This document shows, one piece after another, positions 1-11,611 of a stretch of DNA of 64,000 nucleotides; positions within the stretch are counted from its first letter, which is position 1, and every line of letters starts with the position of its first letter. The DNA is taken from positions 2,914,001 to 2,978,000 of the forward strand of contig NC_089424.1 of the NCBI RefSeq assembly GCF_013426205.1, in the 5' to 3' direction. Both the position numbers and the translations under genes were made by a program. Under the pieces are notes generated by a model. It searched no databases, was not told the origin of the DNA, and was given only the letters and a program-made list of their open reading frames with translations. Source of the DNA: Metarhizium brunneum (Eukaryota > Ascomycota > Sordariomycetes > Hypocreales > Clavicipitaceae).

Positions 1-2778
1 GTAGTATTCTCTTCGTTCCCACCACGCAAACTCATGACACTGATAAAATTTAAGCATCAGGACAGAGCAGCGCCCCACTCTGCTTAGTCAATAGTAACAT
101 CTGTCCCCAGAAAACAAACTTGGTAGCTAACCCTTATCATGATTTAGTCCGACGTTGAAGTTTCGTTTACCCCTCGTCGCGTCATTTTCCGTAGAGCTGG
201 GTTTGCACGAGGCTAGGTTTAAACAGCTCTTAAAATGTCCACAAGTCATTGGAAGAAATTGGGAACTCTAGTCAGCATTGTAGCAAGGTTTTATATGGAG
301 CGAACATGTCGGTTATTTCTTTCACCTCATCGCTCAAAGACTAGATGCTATAGCGAGATACGAATGCTTCCTTTGTGTTTGCCGTCAATGCTCAACCCTG
401 CGTCATCCATCATCCGGGCTAAGGTGTCTTGCTACCAGGACGTCTCGTGATACACCAGTCGACAATAAGCCCGCGAGAATGTAGGCTCTGCGGGAATCTC
501 CACCAGTATGCATGTGCCCTCTTATTAGCAAGAAGTCAGCTTTGCAAGCTACAAGCTGTAGCATAATATATTTGTTTCTTAACAAGCATCATGAATCATC
601 ATTGTATAATAGAGCGCAATAGCCTGGTACCTGGTCTACTCAATATTTTTGCATCTCACTGTAGTTTAACAGTTCAGCTTGTCGGATAATCGAGCCCGCC
701 CCACATATTTTAGGTGTTGGCTCACGATTATTACGTCTGGTCCATCAACGAGTCGAGCCCGCGAGCCGAAAGGGCCAGGCGACCCTAAACTCAAGTTAGC
801 GTATCCGAGCCGCACTTTCGCCAAAAAGTCATTAATGGAGCGCTATCCAATACGAGGCACTAAAATATGACAGCTAGAGACGCCCAGGAAATGATGTGCA
901 CGCCGGCAAGCCGTCCGGCGCCTGGGTCCTTGACAATCCGGATCGCGGGGCATTTTGCTCAATCCTTGCTGTTGAGAACGGAGATACCCCGTACCAGGTT
1001 AGCCAAGTCATGCCGATGACACGGTGCCATGGACGGTGCCGGGGTTAGGGAGGCTCCTTGCCACTTTGCCTCGGAATAGCGAAATTACGTACATACATGG
1101 CAAACTGGTGCAGTGGGCGGGTGGACAGTTGAATGCAGCCACAATGCAAGTACGGCCACTTTTGAACATGCCATGATATGTCTGACGGGTGGAAGAGCGA
1201 AGGCGGGAGAGACGGCGGGACAGAGAGGCATGGACAGGGCCCAGGCGCACCGCCGCACCATGCATTGGGAGCCCGGGCGGATAAGAGCAGAAATTAGGCA
1301 AAACCAAATATCGAGTCTGGTAGACATGAGGGGGAAGAAGTTGAACGGACCATGACTAGAGCATACAATCGAAGCTGGGCAGCCGAGAGTGATGGCATCT
1401 TGGAAAAGACGTCAAGCGAGGTCTCGCTGCTAGCGCGCCCCTCTTGATCTCTGTAGTCAGGGGCAAGGACGTGGAACCGCTCCGGAGTTCAGACGACAGC
1501 TGACTCGACTTCTTGGCTTCCCCCGCGATCTTCCCACCTCTAGAGAGTCTAGGCCCACTGGCAAGTCTCCGCGCGGGGGAGTCGTGCGGGTAGTTGGCCC
1601 CGATCAAGCTTTCATTTGAACAAAAAATTTTCCTTCGCTTGAGCTCTTGACGAACGATTTACGGAGTATTTCTCACATCCGCTTGACGGCTGTGACTTGC
1701 GAGCCCAGGGACGCGTCTGGCCGTTTGCGGGTGGCAAGGATCGCCCTGCCGCTTGATGCAGGAACAAGCAATCGATATGGCGTCGTCGGCACCTACGGAA
1801 AACAGCCAAGCGATATCGATGCACTAAAAGACCTTCGATAGTTCCTGACTTAAGGCTGACACCATCAGTCACAGTCAGGGGCCAAATGTGGCAAAGGCCG
1901 CGGAAGACAGGCACCGTCACCTCGTCAGTACAATTGATGTAAGCCTCCGGAAGACACGCCGATCCTTCAATGTTGGTCTTTGGCCTGCATGGCCCTGACA
2001 ATCCCCCCTGCAGGAACGAATAATCATCCATGTCTGGTGGCTGGTGGCTGCAGACCGATGACCACCTTGGCGACTCCACCGGGGAAACCGTAACGGTGCA
2101 TCAAGCATCACGATTTCCACCATTCGACAAACGTCACCTTCCAGAGATGCGGGCATGTATACTGAAGAAGACGACGCTGCCGACGTTGGGGCGGGCTTCC
2201 CGAGCAATCCGACCGTCAGCTCAAGGTAATGGCCTGTCTAAATTCAACTCGAACTCGCTACGACGAGCATCATAGACCCGGGGCATCACGATTTCGGCTT
2301 TTCACCCGATGAGATAATTCGTAGCATTCGACTACCCAGGGATGGGTATCCGTATCCAAGTTGTATGTACGCCCAGCCCTCAAGATACCACGATGCAGCC
2401 CACTTCAAGAGGCTTGCTCTTGATTGCGATTGGACCCCCTGTCGATGGCTTCTTTTCTACTGTTGGCGAGAGACAGTCTTCCTTTATTTGACAGCCCGCC
2501 ATGGGGTTCTCAAGATGCAGGTGCCCCTGTGAGCGCCATGTGAGTGGTCCTCGACTCCTCCATCACTGGATGCTCCCCCGTTAATTAGTTGTAGTCACAT
2601 AATATAAAGCACCCGTGGTGGACGCCGGCTGTCTGGACTGGTTCTAGTGACTGCTTTTACTCTTTTCTGAGCCAGAAGAACTCGTCCGGCTGTTCAAGCT
2701 GCTGAAGTGATCCCAACTTCTAGTCACTCGTTATCTGCTGATCTGTACGGGGTATTTTGCTCTAATCTTCAAGCCGAC
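1..2778. other. Gene-free left flank
   Basis: No reading frame here looks like a protein family; the open frames are short, overlap on both strands and lack supporting splice structure. The only distinct signals are one exact copy of the intergenic nonamer TACGGAGTA at 1660-1668 and, at the right end, the promoter of the HsbA/mucin gene. A gene lying mainly to the left of the window cannot be excluded. Confidence 0.5.
2601..2609 (+). promoter_or_regulatory. Probable TATA element of the HsbA/mucin gene
   Basis: AATATAAAG lies about 170 bp upstream of the chosen ATG at 2779, followed by a pyrimidine-containing leader. Position and sequence fit a core promoter element, but no transcription start is known. 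Confidence 0.4.
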
Positions 2779-4710
2779 ATGAAGTTCGTTGCTGTTGCCT
2801 GTCTGGCTACCGGCGTTGCGGCCGGTGTCGTCGACCCTGCTGCTGCTGTGGTTGAACGCGATATCAATGCCATCACTGATGTCATGACCAAAGTTGGCCA
2901 AGGGCTTGAAAAGCTCGATGCTCAGGTCAAGGGATTTACCACCGATGCTAAACCAGTTCAGGATGCTGCAACCGCCGTCATTCAGACACTGCAGGAAGGG
3001 AAGCTTACTGTCGATGCTCAGGGCGATCTGACATTGGGTGACGCTCTCGGCCTTCAGGGCCCCGTCAAGGCTATGAAGGCCAAGGGTGAGACTCTGCTCG
3101 CGGATCTCAAGGCCAAGAAGGACGTAATTCAGAATGGCAACTATTGTCCTCTCGTCCGCGAGCAGACCATAAATATCAACATCGGCTCCAACGCCCTCAT
3201 TGCCGCCGTGGTCTCCAAGGTTCCTACCATTGCCCAGCTCATTGCCAAGAACCTCGCTGCCCCTCTCATTAAGGTGTTGCAGGAAGCACAGGACGAGTTC
3301 AATGAGAAGAACTGTATTGATAAGGGAACACCACCTCAAACGACCACCAAGGCCCAAACCACCGAAACTACGACCAAGGAGCCGCACACAACGACATCTC
3401 AAGAGCCTTGCACCGAGACTACCACCAACGCTCATCATACTACGACCGAGCCTCAACACAGTACCACCTCTGAAGAGCCTTGCACCGAGACTGGGACCAC
3501 TGAGAAGCCTCACACCACGAGCAAGCACCATCACACTACCACTTCCGAGGAACCCTGCACTGAGACTGAGACGTCAACTCAGGGCCACCACACTACGACC
3601 GCTACTAGAGGCGCCACCACTAGCTCTGGTGCTGGCATTTCTTCTACTCCCTCCACCAAGACTGAAAACACGACGGCTCCCGGAAGCACATCCACGGGCT
3701 CTGGTTCAGCTACTGTTTCCGCTCCTTCCACAAAGACGGCAACTACGACAGCGCATGGAGACACTACAACGTCACTCGCCATGACCACCAGCACCGTTTA
3801 CACTACCAGGACTTACACCATTTCCAAATGCCCTCCCGCCGTGACCAACTGCCCCGTTGGCCACACGACTACGGAAGTCGTCCCCGTGTACACCACAGTA
3901 TGCCCTGTTACGGAGACTGCTCAACCCCCTAAGCCTACAACTACTAGGGCTCCTATTATGACCACTAGCACCGTGTATACCACCAAGACCTACACGATTT
4001 CCGAATGCCCTCCCACCGTGACCAACTGCCCTGTCGGTCACACTACCACCGAGGTCATCCCCGTGTATACCACTGTTTGCCCCGTTGAGGAAACACAAAC
4101 ACAGACTCTTGTGCCTACCAAGCCTACTGGCGGCCAGAACCCTCCTCCTCCTCCACCTCCACAGGAAACTACATTCGTGACCATTCCTGGGAAGCCCCAG
4201 CCCACAGGAGGCAACGGTGGAAACCCGCAACCTACTAGCCGTAATGGCGAGAACCCTCAGCCAACCGGCGGTAATGGAGGCAAACCTCAACCCACTGGTG
4301 GAAATGGTGAGAACCCTCAGCCTACGGGAGGCAACAGCCAAAACCCTCAGCCAACCGGCGGTAACGGGGTTAAACCCCAGCCCACTGGAGGCAACAGTCA
4401 AAACCCTCAGCCAACCGGCGGTAATGGAGGCAAACCCCAGCCCACTGGAAGCAGCGGCGAAAATCCTCAGCCAACTGGCGGCAACAACGAGAACCCTCAA
4501 CCCACCGGTGGCAATGGAAGCAACCCTCAGCCAACTGGTGGTAACGGGGGTAATCCCCAGCCTACGGGCGGTAATGGAGGCAACCCTCAGCCTTCCGGAG
4601 GCAGCGGCGGAAACCCTCAACCTAGCAACACCCCCGTCACTGCGGGTGCCGCTTTTGTTGGTCCTGCCACTGCCTTTGCCCTTGCAGTTGCTGCACTGGT
4701 TGTTGTGTAA
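2779..4710 (+). CDS. HsbA-domain, Thr-rich mucin-like GPI-anchored wall protein
   Basis: A 643-residue protein without introns. ATG 2779 is chosen because it starts a clean signal peptide (MKFVAVACLATGVAAG); the frame continues upstream without a better start. Residues about 25-190 resemble the HsbA (hydrophobic surface-binding) domain, a helical secreted domain found in fungal surface proteins; two Cys occur near its end (NYCPL, KNCID). It is followed by a Thr/Ser/His-rich stalk with repeated EEPCTET motifs, two copies of a roughly 43-residue Cys module (TVYTT-TYTIS-CPP-VTNCPVGHTTTEV-PVYTTVCPV, at about 3781 and 3958), a proline run, then 14 copies of a decapeptide PQPTGGNGGN-type repeat. 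The C-terminus is a small-residue hydrophobic tail (FALAVAALVVV) typical of a GPI signal. Inferred role: wall-anchored, O-glycosylated adhesin or hydrophobic-surface binder. Copy number of the repeat is likely variable between strains. Confidence 0.9.
   Translation: MKFVAVACLATGVAAGVVDPAAAVVERDINAITDVMTKVGQGLEKLDAQVKGFTTDAKPVQDAATAVIQTLQEGKLTVDAQGDLTLGDALGLQGPVKAMKAKGETLLADLKAKKDVIQNGNYCPLVREQTININIGSNALIAAVVSKVPTIAQLIAKNLAAPLIKVLQEAQDEFNEKNCIDKGTPPQTTTKAQTTETTTKEPHTTTSQEPCTETTTNAHHTTTEPQHSTTSEEPCTETGTTEKPHTTSKHHHTTTSEEPCTETETSTQGHHTTTATRGATTSSGAGISSTPSTKTENTTAPGSTSTGSGSATVSAPSTKTATTTAHGDTTTSLAMTTSTVYTTRTYTISKCPPAVTNCPVGHTTTEVVPVYTTVCPVTETAQPPKPTTTRAPIMTTSTVYTTKTYTISECPPTVTNCPVGHTTTEVIPVYTTVCPVEETQTQTLVPTKPTGGQNPPPPPPPQETTFVTIPGKPQPTGGNGGNPQPTSRNGENPQPTGGNGGKPQPTGGNGENPQPTGGNSQNPQPTGGNGVKPQPTGGNSQNPQPTGGNGGKPQPTGSSGENPQPTGGNNENPQPTGGNGSNPQPTGGNGGNPQPTGGNGGNPQPSGGSGGNPQPSNTPVTAGAAFVGPATAFALAVAALVVV
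4192..4629 (+). repeat. 30-bp coding minisatellite (PQPTGGNGG decapeptide)
   Basis: About 14 tandem 30-bp units plus a partial one encode (K/N)PQPTGGNG(G/E/S) decapeptides inside the mucin gene. Units differ mainly at synonymous sites and at the linker residues (GG, GE, SQ, GV, NE, GS), so the array is not freshly homogenised. Such arrays usually vary in length by slippage or recombination. Confidence 0.9.
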
Positions 4711-5485
4711 GCCGAATGAAGTGTGGATGTAGGCAAAGGGAAGCATATTCTATCATGAGAGAGCCTGGGCCAGACGCAGCGTATATATAACAGATGTATG
4801 CAGTTAGTACTACCGTCCGTATATATGTCCTAATTCTCCTTTACAACAAGAGCAACGCTTGGAGACCCGGCCAAGAGGTCGATTTCGTCTCCCGATGACT
4901 CATGATGCCAGTAATGCTTAATGGGATCAGGATCTGAAGAAAGGATTGTGCGCTGTAGTTGCCATAGTTGGCGGGGACTCTATTCAACGTTGAGCGCGGT
5001 TTCCTGCTTAAAGTCCTGTGGTATTTGCTACCCCTGCCTCGTATCAAAACTGCCTTGGTAGTTGTGTAGTTGTGTCGTTGACTAATGCCAATCGCCAGTG
5101 GACAGTGACGGCGTTTGATATGTAACTTGTGTGCCAGAAGTAAGTTGAACCCACCGCGGGCTTTGAACTACTTTGCCAAACGGGCATGCCTAGCCTCACA
5201 AATATTCTGCATTCTTTGAAAAATCACATATCAAAGGCTACGTACGTACTTTTGCGGCGAGCAGGTCCCTTCGGGCGTGTGGGCGGGCACGGAGTAGATT
5301 CCGCAGCTGGCTCTGTGAAATTCACCTCGATTTTCTCAGAGAAATTGAGAGCCGGGACCCCCGCAATTTTCACGTCAGTCAAAGGGTGGAGGCTCCCTAA
5401 GACGGAACCTGCACGAGATGCGCATCGTTGCTGCAGTAGTGGCATTGTCAAGGAACAAAGTGAGCATTAATATGTACATATCCAG
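4711..5485. other. Convergent intergenic region
   Basis: This lies between two gene 3' ends. It contains AT-rich 3'-flank sequence with several TATATA runs near 4780-4830 suited to polyadenylation of the upstream gene; no convincing gene or RNA is seen. Confidence 0.5.
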
Positions 5486-7967
5486 CTACCCGGAGCCGGA
5501 GCCAGTGATGGAATCCCATATCCCGCCGACCGTGTCTGTAATCCAACGCCACCAACCCTTGGCTTTATCCCCAGGCGACCCATCCTCATCAGCCGCCTGT
5601 TCGTCGTCCCTGTTTCCACTGCCCTCTGTGGGTTGCGCCGCGGGTTGTGTTCCCGTACTAGATATCTTAGGAGGCCTCGTGGGCCGTTTTGGCTCATCAT
5701 CAGCAATTGCCAGTGAAGAAGAGGCTTTAGGCTTCGTCGGCCGCGTGGGCTGATGGGCATCAGCCGCCGGCAAGGACGGCTCGGAAGCGGATGCGCTCGG
5801 CGGCGGATCAACGCCAATCGCCGGCGAAGAGGGCCGGGGTTTGGTTGGCCGCGTGGGGACAAACTCGGTAGGGTGAGCCGACGACTCTTGCGGCGGTGGA
5901 TCCTCGGGCGTGTCTTGTGGTTTCGTGTCATCGTGGGTGCCGACTGGCTTCAGCGGCAGTCTCAGCGTTCCATTGTTGGGCTGCGGCTCCATGCCCAGCG
6001 AGTCGCATACGATGTTGTACACTTCGAGGTTTTCTGTGCGGATAGCCGTGTTAGCGAAGCTGCTTCCCGTGGCGAGGGGCAACTAAAAAAGAAAGAAAGA
6101 AAGAAAATAAAGGGGTCAACTTACGGAACGGCTCGACCCTGCTATTCCCCTGGTGCGGGAACGCTGGTCCTCGAGCGATAAAAATAGCTCTCATCAGAGG
6201 GTGTTGGTGGTCATAGCCGTGCAGGCCACGAGGATGGTAGACGAGTCCCTTCTCCTTGGCCTCATTCACCACGAATTCATCCTTGGTGACAATCGCCCAT
6301 CCTACCTTGGGCTCTATCCACAACGGCGCGATGCGGTGGTTCTTGGAGAAGTGATAGCGCTGGGGCATGTCGACATCGCGGAGGTAGACGTCAAAGTTGG
6401 GGTTGGACTTGGCCTTGTCCTTGAGCCCATCGTATAGTTGCTGGGTATCCTTGTCGTCCTTGGGTCGCAGGCCATACAGTGGCCAGCCATCTATATGCTC
6501 AATCTTGGACGTGTCAACCAGGTCCTCGAGTTGAAGTACACGGGACGTATCCGTGGTTGCCATGCCGTGGTCAGACACAACAATGACATTGACGATATTC
6601 GTAAGGTTGCGGGCGTCAAGGCCCTTGGAGAGGTTATCAATCATGGTATCCACGCTTTGAATCGTCGACATGATTTCCGTGCTGTTCGGGCCATACTTGT
6701 GACCATCGGTGTCGACGTTGGGGACATACGCCGCGATCAGCTGCGGCCGTGTATCCTTGACATCGACAGCCGGGTTCTCCTTTCCCGGCATGTCGAGGAA
6801 GCCCAGAATCCTGGAGGCTTTGCTGTCCAGCGGCTCGTTGCCATTGTATTTATCGACAATGCTCGCAAAGGTGTCTTGGATCGGAGCCTCGCTGCCCGGC
6901 CACATGTGCACCGCCGCGCGAATTCCCTGCTTCTCGGCCGTCACCCAGAACGGCTCTCCGTTCCACCACTTGGGGTCCAGGCTCCTTGCCGGGTCTGTGT
7001 GGTGAAACTCGGCATTCAAGTCTGGGTCCCAAAATTTGTTGGCGACGATGCCGTGCGACTCGGGATACAAGCCCGTGGCCAGGGTGAAATGGTTGGGGAA
7101 CGTAAGAGACGGGAAAGACGGCATCATGTACTGCGGCGAGATGCCCTCCTTCACAAGGGCATTGAGCCTGGGCGTAAACCCTCTCTGCAGGAAATCCGCT
7201 CGGAAGCCATCCAAGCTCAGAATGATGGTGGTTGGGGCGAAGAGGGCCGTTCCATTGCTGACCAGGTGCTGCTTGGGCAGGGCACTCCTACGATTTCTCG
7301 ACAACTTCCACGCAACCAGGACGAGAATGGCAAATCCAATGGCAATGAGTGAATGCCAAAATACCCATCGGCGCCAACTACGGCCGCGGCTGTCCCTAGC
7401 TTGTGCCACCAGATTTAGTCGTCGTCGATCCGCTTCGCCGCTATCTTCTCGTTCGGTGCTGTCGCCCGTGGAGCTGCCGTCTTTCATGCCACCTTCCTCC
7501 ATCTCGTACATTAATTCGCCGTCTTCGCCATGACGAGCATCCTGGATCAGTCTATTCCTCTTCTGTTTTCTCCTAGAGCGCCTGGCCTTTCGCTTCTCGG
7601 AAACCAAGTTCTCCATGGAGGCGTTCGGCGACGACAGCTGCGATGAGCTCCCTCGACGGGCAAAGATGTTCAACGCACTGGGAACCGAGAGCCCGGAGCC
7701 CCGTCGCTGACGCTCTTGTTCCCGTCTGGACGTGGTGACCAAACGGTCGAGTTCCTCCTCTTCCATGAGAACAATCCTATCCGCAGCGCGCAGCTCGCGG
7801 CTATTTCGCGCCCGTAGCTGCAGCTGGTCGTCATCGCTGTCTGTGTCTTGGTCGCTGCGGGAATGCAGGGACGCTGCGTCGTCGTCGTATGCGATGGGGG
7901 AGAGGAGTGATGCGCCGTCACCGCGCTCACCCTTGGGCTGGCTTGTGTCGAGTCTTTTGGGGGCCAT
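5486..7967 (-). CDS. Type II membrane nucleotide pyrophosphatase/phosphodiesterase
   Basis: Two exons: 7967-6125 and 6033-5486; the 91-bp intron has donor GTAAGT, an internal CTAAC and acceptor CACAG, and joins in phase to give ...VEPF-Q-NLEVYNIV. The product is 796 aa. ATG 7967 is the first in-frame ATG after an upstream stop. Residues about 1-200 are charged and low-complexity (cytoplasmic), residues about 201-220 form a single membrane anchor (WVFWHSLIAIGFAILVLVAW), and the rest is an alkaline-phosphatase-superfamily NPP domain: metal Asp in LSLDGFRADF, nucleophile Thr in SLTFPNHFT, and VSDHGM. Family knowledge: such enzymes hydrolyse phosphodiester or pyrophosphate bonds of nucleotides and are vacuolar or extracellular in fungi. 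The C-terminal exon adds an unusual Pro-rich tail with three PTRPTK-like repeats and ends in a Trp-rich amphipathic stretch (GWWRWITDTVGGIWDSI). It is convergent with the mucin gene. Confidence 0.9.
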
Positions 7968-9023
7968 TTTCGTCGACTCCAAAGAGCTGGCTACCTGCCG
8001 TGCCGGGGGGTCATTGATGGAACGTCGATGGCCCAGAGCAGGCTGGATGTTGATGGACAAGGCGATGTTGGAAAGGCTCCCGGGCGCCTAGGTCGGGCAA
8101 CGTAGATGATTAAATAAACCCGGAGGGTCCCGCAGGGATAATGGAACTCTGGGGCAGGCTAGCCTACCCGGTATGCGAGGCGCAATTCAACCTCTTTGAG
8201 TCTTGCCACTACACAACCATGGGCTACAGACCAAGTCGGTGCAAAGTCAGACTCGAGATTTTGTGAAGCAAAAAACAGTCTTCTCCTGCCATGTGTGATA
8301 TCTGGCCAAAATGACATCTCATCCCGTCGTTGGCATCGGTGCGGGCCCCGAGATATGACAACTGGCCTCACGCGCGAGTCATTACGAAACCAACGCCGAA
8401 ACAATGAGCCAAGCAATCGCATGACAGGCGATATTTCATGACAATTCGCCCATGCCCTCAACGCACCCCCCCCTGGTTGCAAATTACCTCTCCGCCTCCT
8501 CCATCCCCAGCGGGCTCGAAATCCACATCCTCTTACACCGATCAACATCACCGGCCTCGGCCTCGCTCCACGAGTGACAGAGTCCCAGCTTCCCATCGCA
8601 CTCTAGACCCCTAACCAGTACGCCTGCAGGAAGAAGAAGCAAAACAAGACTGTCCGCCTCCCCGACTCTTGCAGTGAGGACTGACTTTGCATGGACTCGG
8701 GCATCCCGTCCTTGTATAAGAGCGGGTGTCACCACGGTTGAGACTGAGGCTCATTGAGGAAATGCCGGTGCGTCCCGGCGAAGTGGGTCGGCGGAACTCC
8801 GCCCGGCGGGATTCGAGATGCGGAGCTGTTTAGCAGAGTTCCCGATTTGGTAATTGGCCGACGTCGTGAAGGGGAACTAAACACCCATCGCCGGAATGGA
8901 GAGCTGTGAATACGCTGCCACAAAGTACCGACTCTTACAAATTGTGAGCAACCACGTCCGGCCCCTGGTGCGCATGTACACCGGGCTCGTGGACCAGTGA
9001 GTCAGGGACGTTGGCGGACGACC
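7968..9023. other. Intergenic region upstream of the phosphodiesterase
   Basis: This holds the promoter side of the minus-strand phosphodiesterase gene. The open frames are short and unrecognisable. The right end may contain the eroded 5' part of the NmrA relic, but I could not align it. Confidence 0.45.
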
Positions 9024-9415
9024 ATGCAGCGGGACGCCATTGTACATACCGGGGTCGATGCGGACACGATTGGGAGATTTGGCGCGGCCGCGTTTCTGGG
9101 TCCCGAGAGATTCGACAAGCAGGAGATTGAGCTGGTGGACGAGTTTTCAACGGTGGATAAAGTGTTGGGAAAGTTGGGCAGAGCGACGGGGAGAGAATTG
9201 CAAATGGTGTATATGACTGATGAGAAGATCGCTGAGGGCTCTAATCTGTTTGTGACTGGGATGTTGATGATGAAAGGCTTGGCAGAGTGTGTGGAATCTT
9301 GGATATGGAGAGGGTGAAGGCGTGGGGGATGCCCGTCAGCTCCATGGATAAGTTCATTAGTAGGGGGATGGAGCGTGTCTTGCAGACGTGTAAGCAGGGC
9401 GATGGAGTTGAGTAG
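9024..9415 (+). pseudogene. Relic of an NmrA-like NAD(P)-binding protein (C-terminal third)
   Basis: The frame from 9024 reads a typical NmrA/SDR-atypical C-terminal segment: ADTIGRFGAAAFLGPERF, then EIELVDEF-TVDKVLGKLGRATGRE and MTDEKIAE. The frame breaks after about 9290: the continuation DMERVKAWGMPVSSMDKFI lies in another frame and ends at TAG 9413-9415. No Rossmann-type GxxGxxG start is visible upstream, so the gene is both 5'-truncated and frameshifted. Family members act as NADP-sensing regulators or reductases. It is not expected to be functional. A missed intron is unlikely because no donor/acceptor pair lies at the frame change. Confidence 0.7.
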
Positions 9416-9680
9416 AATTGAGGTTACGGTTGAATACGAACGGAGCGAAAGGTCATTCTTTCTACCCTCTTTTTCCATGAGCAGGAATATACGCCTTGGG
9501 TTGGAATTTATACACTCTCTAATCGTGTTTATACTGCGCACACGCCATGCGCATAAGTGTGTCGTGGTTCTAGTTGTCGAAAACTATGTTCAGTCCGTGG
9601 CTTTGACGCCAGAATATCGTGCATCTCATGTAAAAATCGCGCTTCGTATGTCATCCCAAAACCAACGCCGGTCCCTGAAA

Positions 9681-11611
9681 TCATGATTCCCCATCAGAAG
9701 CACCATGTATATCCCCTTTAAGTCCTAACCCTTGCCATGTAGGTGAAGGGAGTTCCGGAGTGTCAAGCCATATACCACTGGATACGTTTGGGCTCTGTCG
9801 CGGCCAACCGATTGGCATATTAGACAATCTTCGTTGGGTTCCCACGCTCTCACTACGAACACGGCCGATTCTGACAGCCGCAGCCTCTATAGCCTGGTTA
9901 TTCTCGAGAACACTAGAGGTTGAGCTTCTTTTGCTAGTTGCATTGATTATGAAACCGCCTTTCCCGATTATTGGCCTATTTGGAGTAGCGCCGGCGACCG
10001 CGACAATCGCTGCCTTTGTAGATTTTCGGACGCCTTTGAACTGCTCTAGGGGGGGCTTGTCTGATGTTTCATCCACAAAAATCCATCCAATACCAATAAT
10101 TAGAGCGGTGAGGAGGGCGATGGTTAAAATGGCAGCCCCTGCTTGATCGCCAGCTGTTATTGCCTTGTAGCCTGGAGACTTGGGCTCATTCCGTCCCATA
10201 TCACCTCCGCCGAGGCCCGGGTTGCCTTTGCTGGTGCCACCATTGCCATGACTAACTGGAGCAGGACGATCTTGTATCAAACAAGCAAGAGTCACTTCCA
10301 TTGCTGCCATCTGCTGGCCAACGCCAGTCGAGCCGTCATATTTGTCCTGGTTCCATTTGAGGCCGCACATGCGTTTGTTATTACCACCAACGCATTGCTT
10401 GGCTGCGGCGACAGCTGACGCCCGCAGATATGGCATGACAAAGTCGTAAGTATGAGGTGCCCATTTGGTGATGGCGGCAAACCAGCGACTGAGGTATGCC
10501 TTGAAAGATTGTTGGTCCAAGTTGCAGCGGTCTACGGGTTCGCAAGCGACTTCGGTCATGATATTTTTGTCTGGCCCAGTGAAGAAGACTCTACTCGCGC
10601 CGAGCAGATTGTCCAACCTGTCTTTCCAAACAGGATTTTCTGTATAGTTGTACATGGCGGCGGCACCGAGGATAAACCCACCGGCATTGTAAGAAAACTG
10701 ATAGGGAACGTGATCAGTACAATTAGTACCAATGTGGGCTCCATCAATGACACGCCAGTACTTGTCAATAAACCCAACGTCTATCATCCAATCCCAAGAC
10801 TTTTCGGCCCATTCCGCATATGAGTTGTTGCCAGTGTATAGAGCAAGTCTTGCGCCGAGTGCGAAGAAGCACGCTTGTGAAATGGAGTTTTTGTAGTCAA
10901 AGCCTTGGTTCCACTTGAAGATCTGCCATCGCAGACCTCCGTTGCAGTGTTCGGTATCCCATCGACTGGCTTGGGTGTTGAATACAGCCTGAGCCAGCGC
11001 CAACCACTGGGGCTTATCCGATGGCGGGTCGGGGAATTTGTATTCGGCAGCACTCATGACAGCGAGCCCCCAAAATCCCTGGTCATCGTTTCCCTCTGTC
11101 AATGTCTGGTTTCGGGGCATATAATCATTGGTATCCCCGACTTGAAACAACAGTGCCTGTTCCACAAGCTTGTTGTACTGATCATCGCCGGAGTAATACC
11201 AGTAGTCTATAAGAGCGCCCATCATTGCACCGGCCTCCCACCCTGAGATGTGTCAGATAACAAGGATCACAAGGGGGAATTGCGCTGCAGGACGAATTTT
11301 GACGTACAGTAATAAGGCTGCGGAAGGAGACCGGGAGTTCCTCCAGGTTTGTCGCCATCGTAAAATGTCATGAGATCCGCTGTCATTTGCTTGGCCACGG
11401 ATAGGATGGATGCTGCGGGGATTCGGGTCAGATGTGATTCTACTTTCTCCAAGGCAGGGGTGGCGAGGATCTATAGTAGAAAAGAAACACGGGTATACGC
11501 ACTGGTTGAATTGGTATCTAGCTCGTATGCCAAAGCAAGAGGACCTGCCATTATTAGCATTGTTGTAGCCAACATCTTGGCAAAGTTGACTCCAAGTAGA
11601 CGGTCGACCAT
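9681..11611 (-). CDS. GH76 mannan endo-1,6-alpha-mannosidase-like protein (DCW1/DFG5 type)
   Basis: Three exons: 11611-11503, 11412-11308 and 11242-9681. Introns of 90 and 65 bp join in phase 1 and restore NSTTSILSVAKQM and QPYYWWEAGAMMGALIDYWYY. The product is 591 aa. The N-terminus has a hydrophobic signal ending near PLALA. The GH76 fold spans residues about 35-400, with the paired catalytic Asp motif EGNDDQGFWGLA. Family knowledge: DFG5/DCW1 proteins transfer GPI-anchored proteins onto wall glucan and are needed for wall biogenesis. Oddity: instead of a terminal GPI signal there is a Gly-rich linker, one membrane helix (AAILTIALLTALIIGIGWIFV) and a Ser-rich tail of about 120 residues, predicted cytoplasmic. 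The start could lie a few residues downstream (MLATTM); a further 5' exon cannot be excluded. Confidence 0.9.

Noticed and set aside
2731..4746. Long antisense frames (267 and 324 codons) across the mucin gene
   Set aside because: They are explained by the low-complexity Thr/Pro/Gly codon repeats of the sense strand.
6438..7352. 304-codon plus-strand frame across the phosphodiesterase
   Set aside because: It is antisense to an intact NPP catalytic domain; no family resemblance.
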